NCBI GenBank assembly: GCA_037043455.1
Contig: JAWPHD010001325.1
Coordinates: 32,501-96,500, forward strand
Length of the DNA stretch: 64,000 bases
DNA from: Cyrtodaria siliqua
Lineage: Eukaryota; Mollusca; Bivalvia; Adapedonta; Hiatellidae
Reading direction: 5' to 3'
Under the pieces are notes generated by a model, which did not search any database, was not told the origin of the DNA, and worked only from the letters and a program-made list of their open reading frames with translations. Within the stretch, counting starts at the first letter, position 1. Every line of letters starts with the position of its first letter. A program made the position numbers and the translations under genes. Shown in pieces: positions 43,171 through 54,012 of this stretch.

Positions 43171-46100
43171 TGTATTTCACATTTTTAAATGGGATGTACA
43201 ATTTTGACCAAAACAAACCTCATCAATATATTTATAACAGATTCATCAAATAAAAGGTTCAAAGTTGGAGCAAATTATGATAAAAATAAAAAAAACTTTT
43301 AGCATTTAAAACCGAAGTGCGTATGAATGTTGTCTAGTGTATGTACAATTCCTTACATGAATGCAGTATTTTAAATTCATTACATGCTCTTAATTAAAAA
43401 CGCAGTTAAAGGTTCAAATTGCAATTAAAACAAACATTTTCAATTTTTAAAAAAAAATCTAATAAGAATATATTGTTTAGACTTTAATGTTGGAAACATT
43501 AATAACAAATACTGAAAACGCTATTAATTTATTCGATTGCATCACTGGTAGGAATTTGAATAATTTGCACAGGATCATGGGAGGCCAGGGAACCAGGCTA
43601 CATGCTGGTTAGATTCCGGAATGACAATCATAAAGCCAAGAGTCACACATGAAAGCAATAATTTGAGACATTATGAAGACATAATTTAGGAGACAGGTCA
43701 GTGTCTAAAACGTGATATTTATCTGATTTCACAGTAATACTATTGATTAATATTGCAATCACCTGTGCCATAGTCATCTGGTTGACATGTGCGATTTGTT
43801 TGGCAGCCTTGTAAAGCTTGTCTTCATATTTTTTCGAAAATTTGCGCTTATTTACAAGCGCCCCCAATCCCCACCGTCGACCCCAACATATACCCCAACC
43901 GCCTACCCCTACCCCGCCCCAAATTCACACAGAGTCCTACCTCCATCTTGACAACCAGACATATGTATGAAACCTGTATATATGGACTGGACATCAAAGA
44001 GAGAGAGAGACAGACAGACAAACAGACAGACAGAAAAAAACCACCGGTATATAATAATCTAGGCATCAGACAATAACCGTATAATACCTATACCCGAAAA
44101 CTACACGCAACAACTAGGATCAGGAAAAACGGATGCGGAAAAATCCGTTTAATCAACACGTATTTGAACCTTCGAAGGCAAAACGACAACGCAACATTTC
44201 TGACGGGCAAGTAGTAAGGTACTTATTTACATTAACTTCCATTGAATCCTGCATTTACCAACAATTTATATTCCATTATTTAGAATTTTTAATTTTGAGG
44301 TAGTTTTGATAGTTCACTTTCTTGTCACATATAGCGTTCCTAAGATGAATATTAATCTCCGGTAACTGATGTATACCTTTTCTTTCCTGTACCTTTCTTT
44401 AAATGGTACAATTTTATATTGCTTACTGACATTAGATCTAATGTACAGTCACTCTTTGAATAAATAAACATACGTTTTCTCATTTTAAATTGTCTACTGT
44501 ACTTGTAATTACATATGCATAATTATAACGTTGATTACAATATTATAGTATGATACTGTACTACGTTGACAATTTGGCCGAATTGTTCTTGGGTCGAAAC
44601 TTTTATGGGACGAACTAGTGAATATCCAAAGTTTTCCGCAACGGTTCTAAGGTTTATCTCCCTTGTATAACATTCCGCCATTTACATCAAAATTTGTATG
44701 CGTTTTCGATACTTCATTGACATACCTTTTCTCAAGAAACTTTTATGATTTATTGTTTCAAATTATGTAGAACCGTCAGATGTTAAGCTACGCAATAGTG
44801 AATGCTCAAGAGGGGGTACTGAAGGATAACTATAGCGTACAAGGCTAATTAAGACATAATAATTTTGGTGCAGCACAGGCTACAGCTCAACAGTCAACAG
44901 TCAACACAAAAGTGACAACATTGTATGAGCAAAGTAGAACATATTTTGTTAAATCTTACCTGTGAGTGTTATAGCTCTTATGATTTTATATTCTGTACCA
45001 ACATACCTGCATTATTGCCTCTCAATCCATAGGTCCCAGGGTTTGATTCACGGTGACGGTGGGTCACGTCACATTTCCTCACACTCCCTCAGACTGAGGC
45101 GCAGTTGGGCAAGGTATCTTACCACATATCAATGCCTAAAACTCACCATAGAGAATGATATCACACCGATCGCTTTGTCACTTGTTTCAGTCAAAGGCTT
45201 TTCAGCAATAACAGGATTAACAGTCAGAGCTCTCTTAAACAGTTACAATTTTGCCAAATTATTATTTCCTTTGGTTTAGAGTAGCAGATACTTTTCCCTA
45301 AAAACATTTGTAACCTAAATCAGTTACCAAGATCATTTGCTAATAAATCGAAATAGTTGCCAAATGTGCAGTGGTTATTTTTGTCGGAATATTTATTATT
45401 AAGGATAAATATATCTTCATCAAGATCCAATGAGCAGTTGTTCACTAATCATCAAGTTGGAGCCTACACATTGAGTTTTAATGAATTTTGTTGCATAACA
45501 GTAGGTAACTTGAAAGGTATTGCGCATTGGATTTTCATCCATGCTCACAGAATTTTATTGTATGGTTGTAAAGTTGAATAATCACCCCACCTGGAGAAAA
45601 TTATATATTATATAATAATATATAAGGAAAATTCTTGCACAGGAGATAGAATGCATCTCTAAACTTGAATGATTGTGTGATAGTAACTGATTCTGGTTAC
45701 TATCGCATTTTTTTTTTAAATAACAGTCACAGGTGATGAAAGACGTAACTGTTTAAGGTTAGAGCTCTGACTGATTAAGTTTGAACTTTAATTTTGTCTG
45801 AAAATTCCAAAAAAAAACGAGTTTGGCTGAAACAAGCGCCCCAAACAATAGTGTTTTTTTTTGTAAATACAATATTTGCCATTGCGTCCAACTCATGAAA
45901 ACTACTGGCGATTTCCATTTATAGTGTTTGACTGTATTTTTTTAAAATTTAATTTGTGTCGGTGGTATTAACGAGTTGGGCAAGGCTAACTTCCGCTCTT
46001 GCTTCCAAAGACTTCTGATAAGAGCGAGATATTTTGTGACATAAAAATTGATTTACAAGAAAAACATAATGGAAAATATAAAGTCGTTGTTATGCTATTT

Positions 46101-46282
46101 CCTTGTTGTCAGTTTTAAATATTGGTCAATGTTTATAATAATTATACTGGAAAATAATTCATTGGCGATCTGCAGCCTGTCAGTTCTGAATTTGATAACA
46201 GTTTCAGATAACCCTGATCTTTCTTGTTCATGAATCAGTGATCCAGAAAACATTCTTGGCTTGCAGTTTATGACATTTTATT
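43171..46282. other. Upstream region of the zinc-finger gene, no gene seen
   Basis: Three kilobases of AT-rich DNA. It holds a GAGAGAGAGACAGACAGACA simple repeat near 44000-44034. A tRNA-SINE-like stretch (GGTCCCAGGGTTTGATTCAC, TCCCTCAGACTGAGGCGCAG) lies at about 45030-45130, and a TATAATATATAATAATATA run near 45600. A 5' UTR exon of the zinc-finger gene must lie upstream of 46966, possibly here, but I cannot place it. Open frames in this stretch are short and unrecognised. Confidence 0.4.
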
Positions 46283-46538
46283 GAATATTGAACTTAATAG
46301 TCGTACCAACAGCTAAGGTCATATGGTGACTTTCCAGCTTCCATTGGTGGACGCAGACCCCAGGTGTGCCTTCGGAAATTTTTCGTGCACTGGTGAGCAC
46401 CTGGGAAGAAATATTAATGATCCGCAAACCAGCTGGATAGCTTCCTGACATAAAGATTCCTGGTCCCATTAGGGCTCGAACCCACAGCGTTGAGGGTCAA
46501 GTGATTTCAAATCAGAGACTCTAACCACCCGGCCACAT
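46283..46538 (-). mobile_element. tRNA-derived SINE, family S2, older copy
   Basis: In reverse complement: GGCCGGGTGGTTAGAGTCTC TGATTTGAAATC..., box B GGGTTCGAGCCC, then AGGAATCTTTATGTCAGGAA GC, CCAGGTGCTCACC, GTGCACGAAAA, GGAAAGTCACCATATGACCT TAGCTG. It matches 37044-37306 throughout, but the GGTTCTACCCAGG motif has decayed (TTCTTCCCAGG). Flanking duplication is not clear. Confidence 0.75.
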
Positions 46539-46965
46539 TCATATTAGTCAGTAGAATTTGGCTCTAGTAGGACTCCTTTTTGTTCATTGCTTTGGGTTAA
46601 TATTAAATTTGGCACACACAAAAACAGTCTTCGAATTAAAACACTCGCCCGAAGCCCGGGGCTAGTAAACTGTCATTCGGGCTAGTGATCTTTTTTAATT
46701 CATGTAGTCGGGCTAAAGGAAAATGTACGGGTTTTCATTGAGTATATATATAACAATTTGGGCTAGTGACACACACATTTTAATTCAAAGACTGCAAAAA
46801 AGTGTGTAACCTATATGCTAGCCTGACCAACCCTTTTTTGGTCTGACAGTACATTTTTTTATATATTTATAATCAAATAAATGAATAATTTTTACCTCTG
46901 ACCATCTGTGAATATAATACATGTGCATAAACTCCATCAACTAGTATATTTTTTCTTCCTTTCAG

Positions 46966-47187
46966 ATTTTCTGAAAATGTCATGTCGAGAAAGGAAGCTA
47001 ATCTTGTGAACCATTAATATTACAACCTAGTATAGACTCCTAGATGGCAATGAATGGGCAAAGTATGTTCAGTACATGTATACTGCTAATAGATGTATTG
47101 AAGTTGAAGGTACATGTATAAGTTTCGCATTTAGACAACATATCCTGTAAATTCCTGCTTATCGATGAAACGTAAAGACATACTGAA
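46966..47187 (+). promoter_or_regulatory. 5' leader of the zinc-finger mRNA with three upstream ORFs
   Basis: A strong acceptor (TTTTTTCTTCCTTTCAG to 46965) opens the coding exon. Upstream ATGs are at 46977 (11 codons with stop, to 47009), 47044 (26 codons, to 47121) and 47165 (18 codons, stop at 47216-47218). The last overlaps the main ATG at 47188 in another frame. Such leaders usually reduce translation of the main ORF. Confidence 0.55.
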
Positions 47188-48930
47188 ATGTCAGCGCCAC
47201 GACAGAACTCCAATCTAAATGCTGAAACTGAAGCACTTGATATCAAGAAGGATAGATACCATGATAAAAATTTGATTGAACCTTGTGGTTCTATAACACC
47301 ACATAAACTGGATAGAGGTTCTCATGTTTTCACTCCTGCTGATGATATGCCTAGTCGGGAGGTTTTTAATTCCATCAAGTGTTACGAACCAGAAGCCTCA
47401 CATAATGGTGTTGTCACACATGTTGGCGATACGTCTTTTGAGGATGCATGCAATTCCGTGGAGCATTTTAAATCAGAAATGACAAATACTAAAGATGGGT
47501 ATGCTGGAGTTGCGGTATGCAGTTTCATCGAGACTTCTGGTGAAGCAGAAACAGCACACAACGAGGATGTAAGTCGTTTTGTTGTAAATCGTATCAATGA
47601 AAGCCCTATTCATCAAGTTTGCAGTTCCGTTGAGCGAAGTAAGCCTAAAACACCGCAGAAGTTGGATTCTAGTGCTGATATTTTAGCTTCTGTTGATGGT
47701 AGGCGTATTAAAGATGTATGCAAATCAGTTCAGCATCGTAAATCAGTGACACCACATATCGGGGATGTAAATGCGGACATTATTAAGAAAACTAAACAGG
47801 AATATAACTCTGATTTGAATGAAGATATTGTAACACTAGCTGTAGAAAATCACGTAGAGCATGATACAATTTTGACTAAGCGAAGTAAATCAGAAACACC
47901 ATCGGAAGATGAACAAGAAATTGGCACTGTCACTCTTATTGACGAGAAACCTATTGAGCATTATACCCATTTAATGGAGCGTTTCGAATTAGAAACACAA
48001 CAGAACATGGGTTTGAATGCTGGAATTGTTACCCTAGCTAAGAATCATAGTGATCATGATGCTAAACTGATTAAACAATCTGAAACGGAAGCAGAAAACC
48101 GTCCTCATGTGATTATTTGCCAAAATAAGGAGAATCCTCCCAAACCACCACTGACGTCTGATGATGACGGGGACAGCAAAACGCAGCCTTTTACCAACTC
48201 CGATTATGGTTTCTTCATACTGTCACAAGCTGCTCAGCATGCAACTGTCGTCAATGGGCAGAAAGGATATAAGTGTTTTATATGTGAAAAGTTGTTTAAG
48301 AAGCCATCTCAGCTTAGACGACATCTAGTTGTCCATACCAGGATCAAGAAGTTTCAGTGTGAGATCTGCGAAAAAAGCTTTACGCAGGCATCGAGTCTTA
48401 AATTACACCTGACTAAACACACTGGGGATAAGCCGTTCAAATGTTCCGAATGTGAAATGTGTTTTGCGAGAAAGTCGGACGTGAATCTTCACATGACCGT
48501 TCACACGGGGGAGAAGAAGTTCACGTGCGAGGTGTGTGGCAAAGGGTTCACGCAGTCGTCACATCTGAAACGGCACTGGAATATCCACACTGAGGAGAAA
48601 CTGTTTGAATGTCCAATTTGCAAAAGGGGGTTCTCGCAGTCGTCAAATCTTAAAGCACACTTTATTATACACACTGGAGACAAACCATTCAAATGTTCGT
48701 ATTGTGAAAGATTGTTCGCACGGAAACCCGACGTGGATGATCACATGACAGTCCATACTGGAGAGAGACGATATCAGTGTGAGATCTGTGACAAGAAATT
48801 CAGACAGATTTCTGGGCTGAGGAGTCACAGGACTATACATACCGGGCTGAAAAAGTACCGATGTCACATATGCGACAAGTCGTTTAACCGCTCGTCGAGC
48901 TGTAAAAGGCACATGTCTGTACACGCATGA
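47188..48930 (+). CDS. C2H2 zinc-finger protein, 580 aa, eight C-terminal fingers
   Basis: A single open exon from ATG 47188 to TGA at 48928-48930. Residues 1 to about 350 are hydrophilic, with degenerate ~39-aa repeats (VCSSVERSKPKTPQ, VCKSVQHRKSVTPH, TKRSKSETPSE, MERFELETQQ) and no KRAB, BTB or SCAN domain. From about residue 361 to 579 come eight tandem C2H2 fingers, all with C-x2-C and H-x3-H intact: YKCFICEK, FQCEICEK, FKCSECEM, FTCEVCGK, FECPICKR, FKCSYCER, YQCEICDK, YRCHICDK. Most are joined by TGEKP-like linkers (TGDKPF, TGEKKF, TEEKLF, TGERRY, TGLKKY). Fingers 3 and 6 resemble each other (ARKSDV / ARKPDV), suggesting internal duplication in blocks of three. The likely role is nuclear sequence-specific DNA binding; the target is unknown. 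An orphan, lineage-expanded mollusc type rather than a named gene. Confidence 0.9.
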   Translation: MSAPRQNSNLNAETEALDIKKDRYHDKNLIEPCGSITPHKLDRGSHVFTPADDMPSREVFNSIKCYEPEASHNGVVTHVGDTSFEDACNSVEHFKSEMTNTKDGYAGVAVCSFIETSGEAETAHNEDVSRFVVNRINESPIHQVCSSVERSKPKTPQKLDSSADILASVDGRRIKDVCKSVQHRKSVTPHIGDVNADIIKKTKQEYNSDLNEDIVTLAVENHVEHDTILTKRSKSETPSEDEQEIGTVTLIDEKPIEHYTHLMERFELETQQNMGLNAGIVTLAKNHSDHDAKLIKQSETEAENRPHVIICQNKENPPKPPLTSDDDGDSKTQPFTNSDYGFFILSQAAQHATVVNGQKGYKCFICEKLFKKPSQLRRHLVVHTRIKKFQCEICEKSFTQASSLKLHLTKHTGDKPFKCSECEMCFARKSDVNLHMTVHTGEKKFTCEVCGKGFTQSSHLKRHWNIHTEEKLFECPICKRGFSQSSNLKAHFIIHTGDKPFKCSYCERLFARKPDVDDHMTVHTGERRYQCEICDKKFRQISGLRSHRTIHTGLKKYRCHICDKSFNRSSSCKRHMSVHA

Positions 48931-49469
48931 CAGTTTGTCTAACTGGAAGCTTGTGCTAAAGTAGTTAACATATGAAAACAATTTGTCTTAAACATAAATA
49001 CATTTTCGATTAACAAGTTTTAATGAACAAATACCCAAAAATAACCATTCATAGCTTTTACATCCTGTCATTAGTTACAAATTTCCAAGATGTTGAGATA
49101 TTCAGTAGGTAAAAATCAAGGGGTGTACTCAGTCTTTATCCTCAATCTCTATATAAAAAATCAAAAACAATTGATGTATATGTTATGTCAGTTTACTGAT
49201 ATATATAGTGTTTTAAGCCGGATTTCTTAGTAAAATCCAGGCTTACAGTTTTGCGAATTCCGTCCGTCCCTCCGTCTACGCATTTGACGTTTTGTTAATG
49301 TTTTTGGTTAAAGTTTTTGTTTTTCCTCATTTCTCAGAAAAGATCAACTCCGTCATGTATTTTACCTGAATTATTCCCCCTTTTTACGTAAGATTTCTCA
49401 GTTAAAATGTGGCGTTTGCACCCTGTTGGTGTCCTCCTTTGTTATGTATATCAATTTACTGATATATTG
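48931..49469. other. 3' flank of zinc-finger gene and a dispersed repeat
   Basis: No canonical AATAAA is seen soon after the stop; CATAAATACA at about 48993 is the nearest relative. From about 49215 a repeat begins (AAGCCGGATTTCTTAGTAAAATCCAGGCTTAC, then TCCGTCCGTCCCTCCGTC), of a kind common in bivalve intergenic DNA. Confidence 0.4.
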
Positions 49470-49605
49470 AGGATCTTAAACGAGTTCCCATTTCATATAA
49501 GATTTATGAAACAAGTTATGAATTATAAAAGGCTCGATAAAATTAAAAATAATTCTTAACGAGTTTCATAAATCTTATATGGAATGGGAACAAGTTTAAG
49601 ATCCT
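49470..49605. mobile_element. Fold-back element, ~52-bp arms
   Basis: AGGATCTTAAACGAGTTCCC ATTTCATATAAGATTTATGAAAC faces GTTTCATAAATCTTATATGG AATGGGAACAAGTTTAAGATCCT. Total 136 bp. Confidence 0.85.
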
Positions 49606-50397
49606 TTTTATCACATAACATTGCAATCAAACTAGTAAAATTTAATTCAGATGGACATAGAACCGCCACGACGTCAGACACACTTTAGCGCCAAAACGTC
49701 ATAAAATATGTGACGTCGTAACGCCGCGTCTCACACATAATGTTGCGTATAAAAGAGTTTGTGTTTTACCTCTTTACAAAATAGCAGTTTACGCCAACTT
49801 TTTAACAAACCAACAACAATGTTTTGCATAACGTGCATTATTTTTATAAGCTGTCACAAATAATAAGTTTAGGACTCAGATCTGGGTGAATTTGTAATAA
49901 ATAAAATAGTTTCAGTTAATAAACTTGCGTAGTGTAACTGTTACAGGTTTAACTCAACCAATCAAAATCGTTTCAGGTTGTATTACATGTGTGTCATACA
50001 ATAGAATATTAAATGGGTGTTCGACACTGTTAACAAGGGACGTTATGTGATAAATTTATTTATTATAGACTTCCCAGTGAAATAGTGGATTGCATGGTTA
50101 GAATAAACCTTATATTCTCATTGTTTATATTTTCACAGTGAGAATATAAGAACTTATATTCTCGCTGCCGGGAAAAATGGAACTAATTTTTTCTACATTT
50201 GCTTATAACAGTCATAATTTGTGTCAAAGTTTAGAACTAATTCTATGCGCACTAAATATATGTAAATTGCCTCACGCGCTGGCGTTACTATATTTATCCG
50301 CGAATACGTTAAAGGGGTACTGTCGGAACGAAACATATTTTCTGTTTGAAATAGTTAAGTAGTTTTGCATGATAAAAAGTATATAATAAAATGTCGG

Positions 50398-50461
50398 GAA
50401 TATAGGATTTATTTTCATCTCGAAGTTAGAAAACTTCTCGATGAAAATAAATCCTATATTC
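50398..50461. repeat. Short near-perfect hairpin, 30-bp arms, 4-nt loop
   Basis: GAATATAGGATTTATTTTCA TCTCGAAGTT, loop AGAA, then its inverse with two mismatched positions. The size and tight loop resemble either a minimal fold-back or a small-RNA precursor. Another hairpin (TATATTCTCATTG... / CAGTGAGAATATAAG) lies near 50110-50165. Confidence 0.75.
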
Positions 50462-50492
50462 ACTCCAAACCAACAAATATCCCCTATATATT

Positions 50493-50628
50493 ACGTGTTA
50501 TTGGTGTTTATGTGTATCAATTATTTACTGATAATTCATACAACTGTTTAACCCTTAACACGTGTTATTGGTGTTTATGTGTATCAAATATTTACTGATA
50601 ATTCATACAACTGTTTAACCCTTAACCC
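50493..50628. repeat. 67-bp direct duplication
   Basis: ACGTGTTATTGGTGTTTATG TGTATCAATTATTTACTGAT AATTCATACAACTGTTTAAC CCTTAAC occurs twice in a row with one change (AATTATT/AAATATT). Confidence 0.85.
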
Positions 50629-52686
50629 GCAAAGCACGACTATAATAGCCTAACTCGCAGGCTGATCGGAGTAACTCGCAGGCTGATCAGACAATGTCCA
50701 GCTGCTGATCAGTCATTTTCCCCAAAACACCCCATGGTCACATAAATGGAATGGTCTTAATTCAAAGAAAGAACAGTCCATTATATGTAGCAGGTTAAGG
50801 GTTAATTCTCTGCATTGTAGGCTAGTATGTTTATGTGTAAAATAAATATGAAGAACAAGATTGAGCGCTGGCGTTTTACTATTTGTTATTCTAGATGATC
50901 CTGTTGATCTCCATCAATGAATTATGAATGTTTTTAAAGGGACACAAGGCAATCTTTTTTGAAGTGTGTTTATCAAGCAGTGAAATTAGTGTCACATTTT
51001 ATTTATCCAGTAAACCTGCTTGCATATAATTAAATAAATGATTGGTCTTATTTTACCATATATATGTTTATTTATATTATTGGTGAAAAATAATCAACAG
51101 TTAATAATATGCAAAAACAATTTGCTTTAAACTTATTTTTATACCCACGTTTTTGTAAAAAAAAACAGGGTATATTAAAATCGCCTCCGTTTGTCCGTCC
51201 GTCCATTACCGATCTCCTCCTTAACTGCTGAACGGAATTCAACCAAACTTAGGGTATAACTTCACTATATGATGACGACTTTCAAGAGCAACATTATTTT
51301 TGGCTTCGAGCCAGGGGCCCTCAGTGGGAGTCAAAAGGTCAAATACACTAAATTCAATTACACTGTCATTTTTCCATATGTTTGCATATAACATGGTGTA
51401 TGTAATCGTCTATAAAAGATAAACAACATATCAAACGATTTTATTATTTCGAACTCGGATGTCTGCCCGGGGGCCCCAGGGTGGGTTGGGCGGGCGTGGT
51501 GGGGGGGGGTGGAGATTTTTCTTTTTTCTTTACATTTACTTATTCACTGTAAATGGAGTGTCTACAATAGAATTTGCAGTAATTTTGCATTTCTGCAGGT
51601 TAGAAGGTTCTAGGCCCATTCTCCATATTTTTATCTAGATGTAAATGGAGGATGAGCCTGGCATGTTCATCTCTGTTTGGCGCTATATAACCTTTCTTGT
51701 GTTGTTGCGCCGTAAACTTCAATTCAATTATTCACTGATAAATGAAACCCGTAAATGTTTTAAATGAATTAAAGATGTCTGTAAATCAAATAAACCATAT
51801 TTATTCATTCGTTGGTAATTAATGATATGCATAAATTATTCGTGAATATCCATCAGTGCATTATGGATATCAAATTGAATATAAGATATCTATATGATTA
51901 TCAGTTATTCACTATTTAATGATATCCATAAACATGATAAATGGTTTGTGTATATGGGTCAATTTTATGGGTATTTTTAAATATAATAAATCTATACATC
52001 CATTATTTATATGCTGAACAAAAAAGTTTAGCACAGCTTTTTAGGGACATAAAACTAAATATATAAACTTTGATATAATTGTTTGATGATATCAGTAATG
52101 CTAGGTAAGGATGTACTTTTCAAAAAAGGTGTTATTTTATTATTTTCTAAGCGAAGTATCAGAATTAAATAACTTATTTCCACAAAAGTATTGCTCTGAA
52201 CAAATTTAATATTTGGCATTGACTAGAAATGTCCATTCTGTCATCATTTACAAAGCACTGAAATATGTCCACAAACGATTGTTATTCTCAAACAAAAACA
52301 AACTTCGTAAATTTAAAATTACCTCCCTTTTCATTGAAAATGAGAACAATTTTTGATAACCTATAAAAGTATGTTCCCATCGTATTGGCCTTATTTTTAT
52401 CACCAACTTTGTTTACAAGTGTCTATGTAGCGTTATTATTAGTCATATATATGTCATTTTGTCATTGACCTCAAACATACACGGCTTTGTATCTCGTCTA
52501 TGGAAATGACATGCATTTTATGTGCTAAATTTATTTTGTTCAGTATAGAAAATGATAGATATTCAAATATGGATACTCAATTGTTGTGAATTATAGATAC
52601 GGGAAATATGATTTAAAAATATCCATAATTGAAGTTACTGTATAGATGTCCACAGACCTAGTAACAAATGTAAGACTTGAGATATC
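50629..52686. other. Non-coding stretch with degraded dispersed repeats
   Basis: A GCAGGCTGATCGGAGTAACT CGCAGGCTGATCAG doubled motif lies at 50658-50690, TTTTAAAGGGACACAAGGCA A at 50934, and the GTCCGTCCGTCC/CTCCTTAACTGCTGAACGGA repeat at 51180-51300. A run of G lies near 51502. No gene is supported. Confidence 0.4.
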
Positions 52687-53020
52687 TTAAAGTAGCCATC
52701 CCTCCAACAACACGCAAATTTTACAACAAATGTAAACCGTTTTTAAGCTTACTAACCATAAGGTATATATGTAACTTACAAATGTTGCAAATCTGAACTC
52801 TAACCACCTCAAATGGCCAGGAAAAAAATCGCCCTATCATGTTTTGAATTATGCGTTATCAATGCATACTCAATTGCAGTTATTGTAAGTACCCGTTACT
52901 AAATATAGACTGTTAATCTGCATATATGCATTATTTTATAACCTCAAAATATGGACAGAGTTTGAAAGAACGAGTTTGTGTTGTAAAATGTACCTGTTGT
53001 TGGCGGGAGAGTGACATTAA
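52687..53020 (+). mobile_element. TTAA-flanked MITE, family M1, copy 7
   Basis: TTAAAGTAGCCATCCCTCCA on the left and GGCGGGAGAGTGACATTAA on the right. The interior is more diverged than in other copies. 334 bp. Confidence 0.75.
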
Positions 53021-53616
53021 GTCAGCTGAAGATGTCAAATAATCATGGTTATCCATGAAACCTGTTTCCTTTAACTGAAGAATCATCCCTATACTAGATT
53101 ACTTACATCAAGTCCACAGTAAATATGTCTCAAAACTTGGCACAAAAGTTCACCATAACGAAACGACCTTCCATCCACGTTCATTAAAAGTCAATGTCAC
53201 ACTTAGAGGTCAAAGGTCATATGCACTACATTTCGTGTCCTCTCCATATCTCATGAACTGGATGAGGGATTTGGAATAACTTGCCACTTGTAAATGCTCA
53301 CCATATCGAGACGACGTGCATAGCGCAACTTCCAGGCACGTCCGTTCAAGGTCAAGATCACACTTAGAGAGGTCGAAGGTCATGCACTATATTTCGTGTC
53401 CAGTCCATAAATCTTGAACCACTTGAGGGATTTATTTTAAAAATGCTCACAATATCGAGACGACGTGCAGAGCGCAACTTTCAGCCAGGTTGGTTCATAA
53501 ATTATCTTGGAAGACATATGTTTTTGTTACAAAAACAACCCCGTCTAGTTAGATTTCTATCATGTAGACATGGGGAAATCGAGCATTTATTGCCCTGAAA
53601 TTCGAACCAAAAATGT
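53021..53616. repeat. Diverged ~180-bp tandem (CACACTTAGAGGTCAAAGGTCAT type)
   Basis: GGTCAAAGGTCATATGCACT ACATTTCGTGTCC (near 53212) and GAGGTCGAAGGTCATGCACT ATATTTCGTGTCC (near 53369) are paired, as are CTCACCATATCGAGACGACG TGCATAGCGCAACTT (53299) and CTCACAATATCGAGACGACG TGCAGAGCGCAACTT (53446). Not coding. Confidence 0.65.
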
Positions 53617-54012
53617 TTAAGGCGTATGTCCCCTTTTTAAATAATCCCATTGAGATATAGGATTTGAAAAAGATACCAGTTAGAACTCAAATAATCTTGA
53701 ATATTGTTACATGAAATTTCCAGTTTAATATGTTTACACTTTTATCTAGGTAGTGCAGTCCTTGAATAATAAATACACCCTTGATTAGTCAATATACACA
53801 TGACCTTGAGTATGGCATAAGCTGAGTATGAATCAATACACACTTTTATCAAGTTTGTATTTATTATTCAAGTATAGCACTGTCTAGATACAGGTGTAAA
53901 TATATTAACTGCAGATTCATGTAAAAACATTCAGGATTATTTGGGTTATAATGCTTTTCTTTTGTTAATGGACTTTCAATAGGATTCCACAAAAGAGGGA
54001 CATAAGCCTTAA
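53617..54012. mobile_element. TTAA-flanked palindromic element, ~185-bp arms (family M5)
   Basis: TTAAGGCGTATGTCCCCTTT at 53617 faces TTAAGGCTTATGTCCCTCTT (reverse complement of the end at 54012). The arms match almost to the middle: ACTCAAATAATCTTGAATAT / ACCCAAATAATCCTGAATGT, TTTACACTTTTATCTAGGTA GTGCAGTCCTTGAATAATAA ATAC / TTTACACCTGTATCTAGACA GTGCTATACTTGAATAATAA ATAC. Total 396 bp, TTAA on both borders, no coding. Confidence 0.85.
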
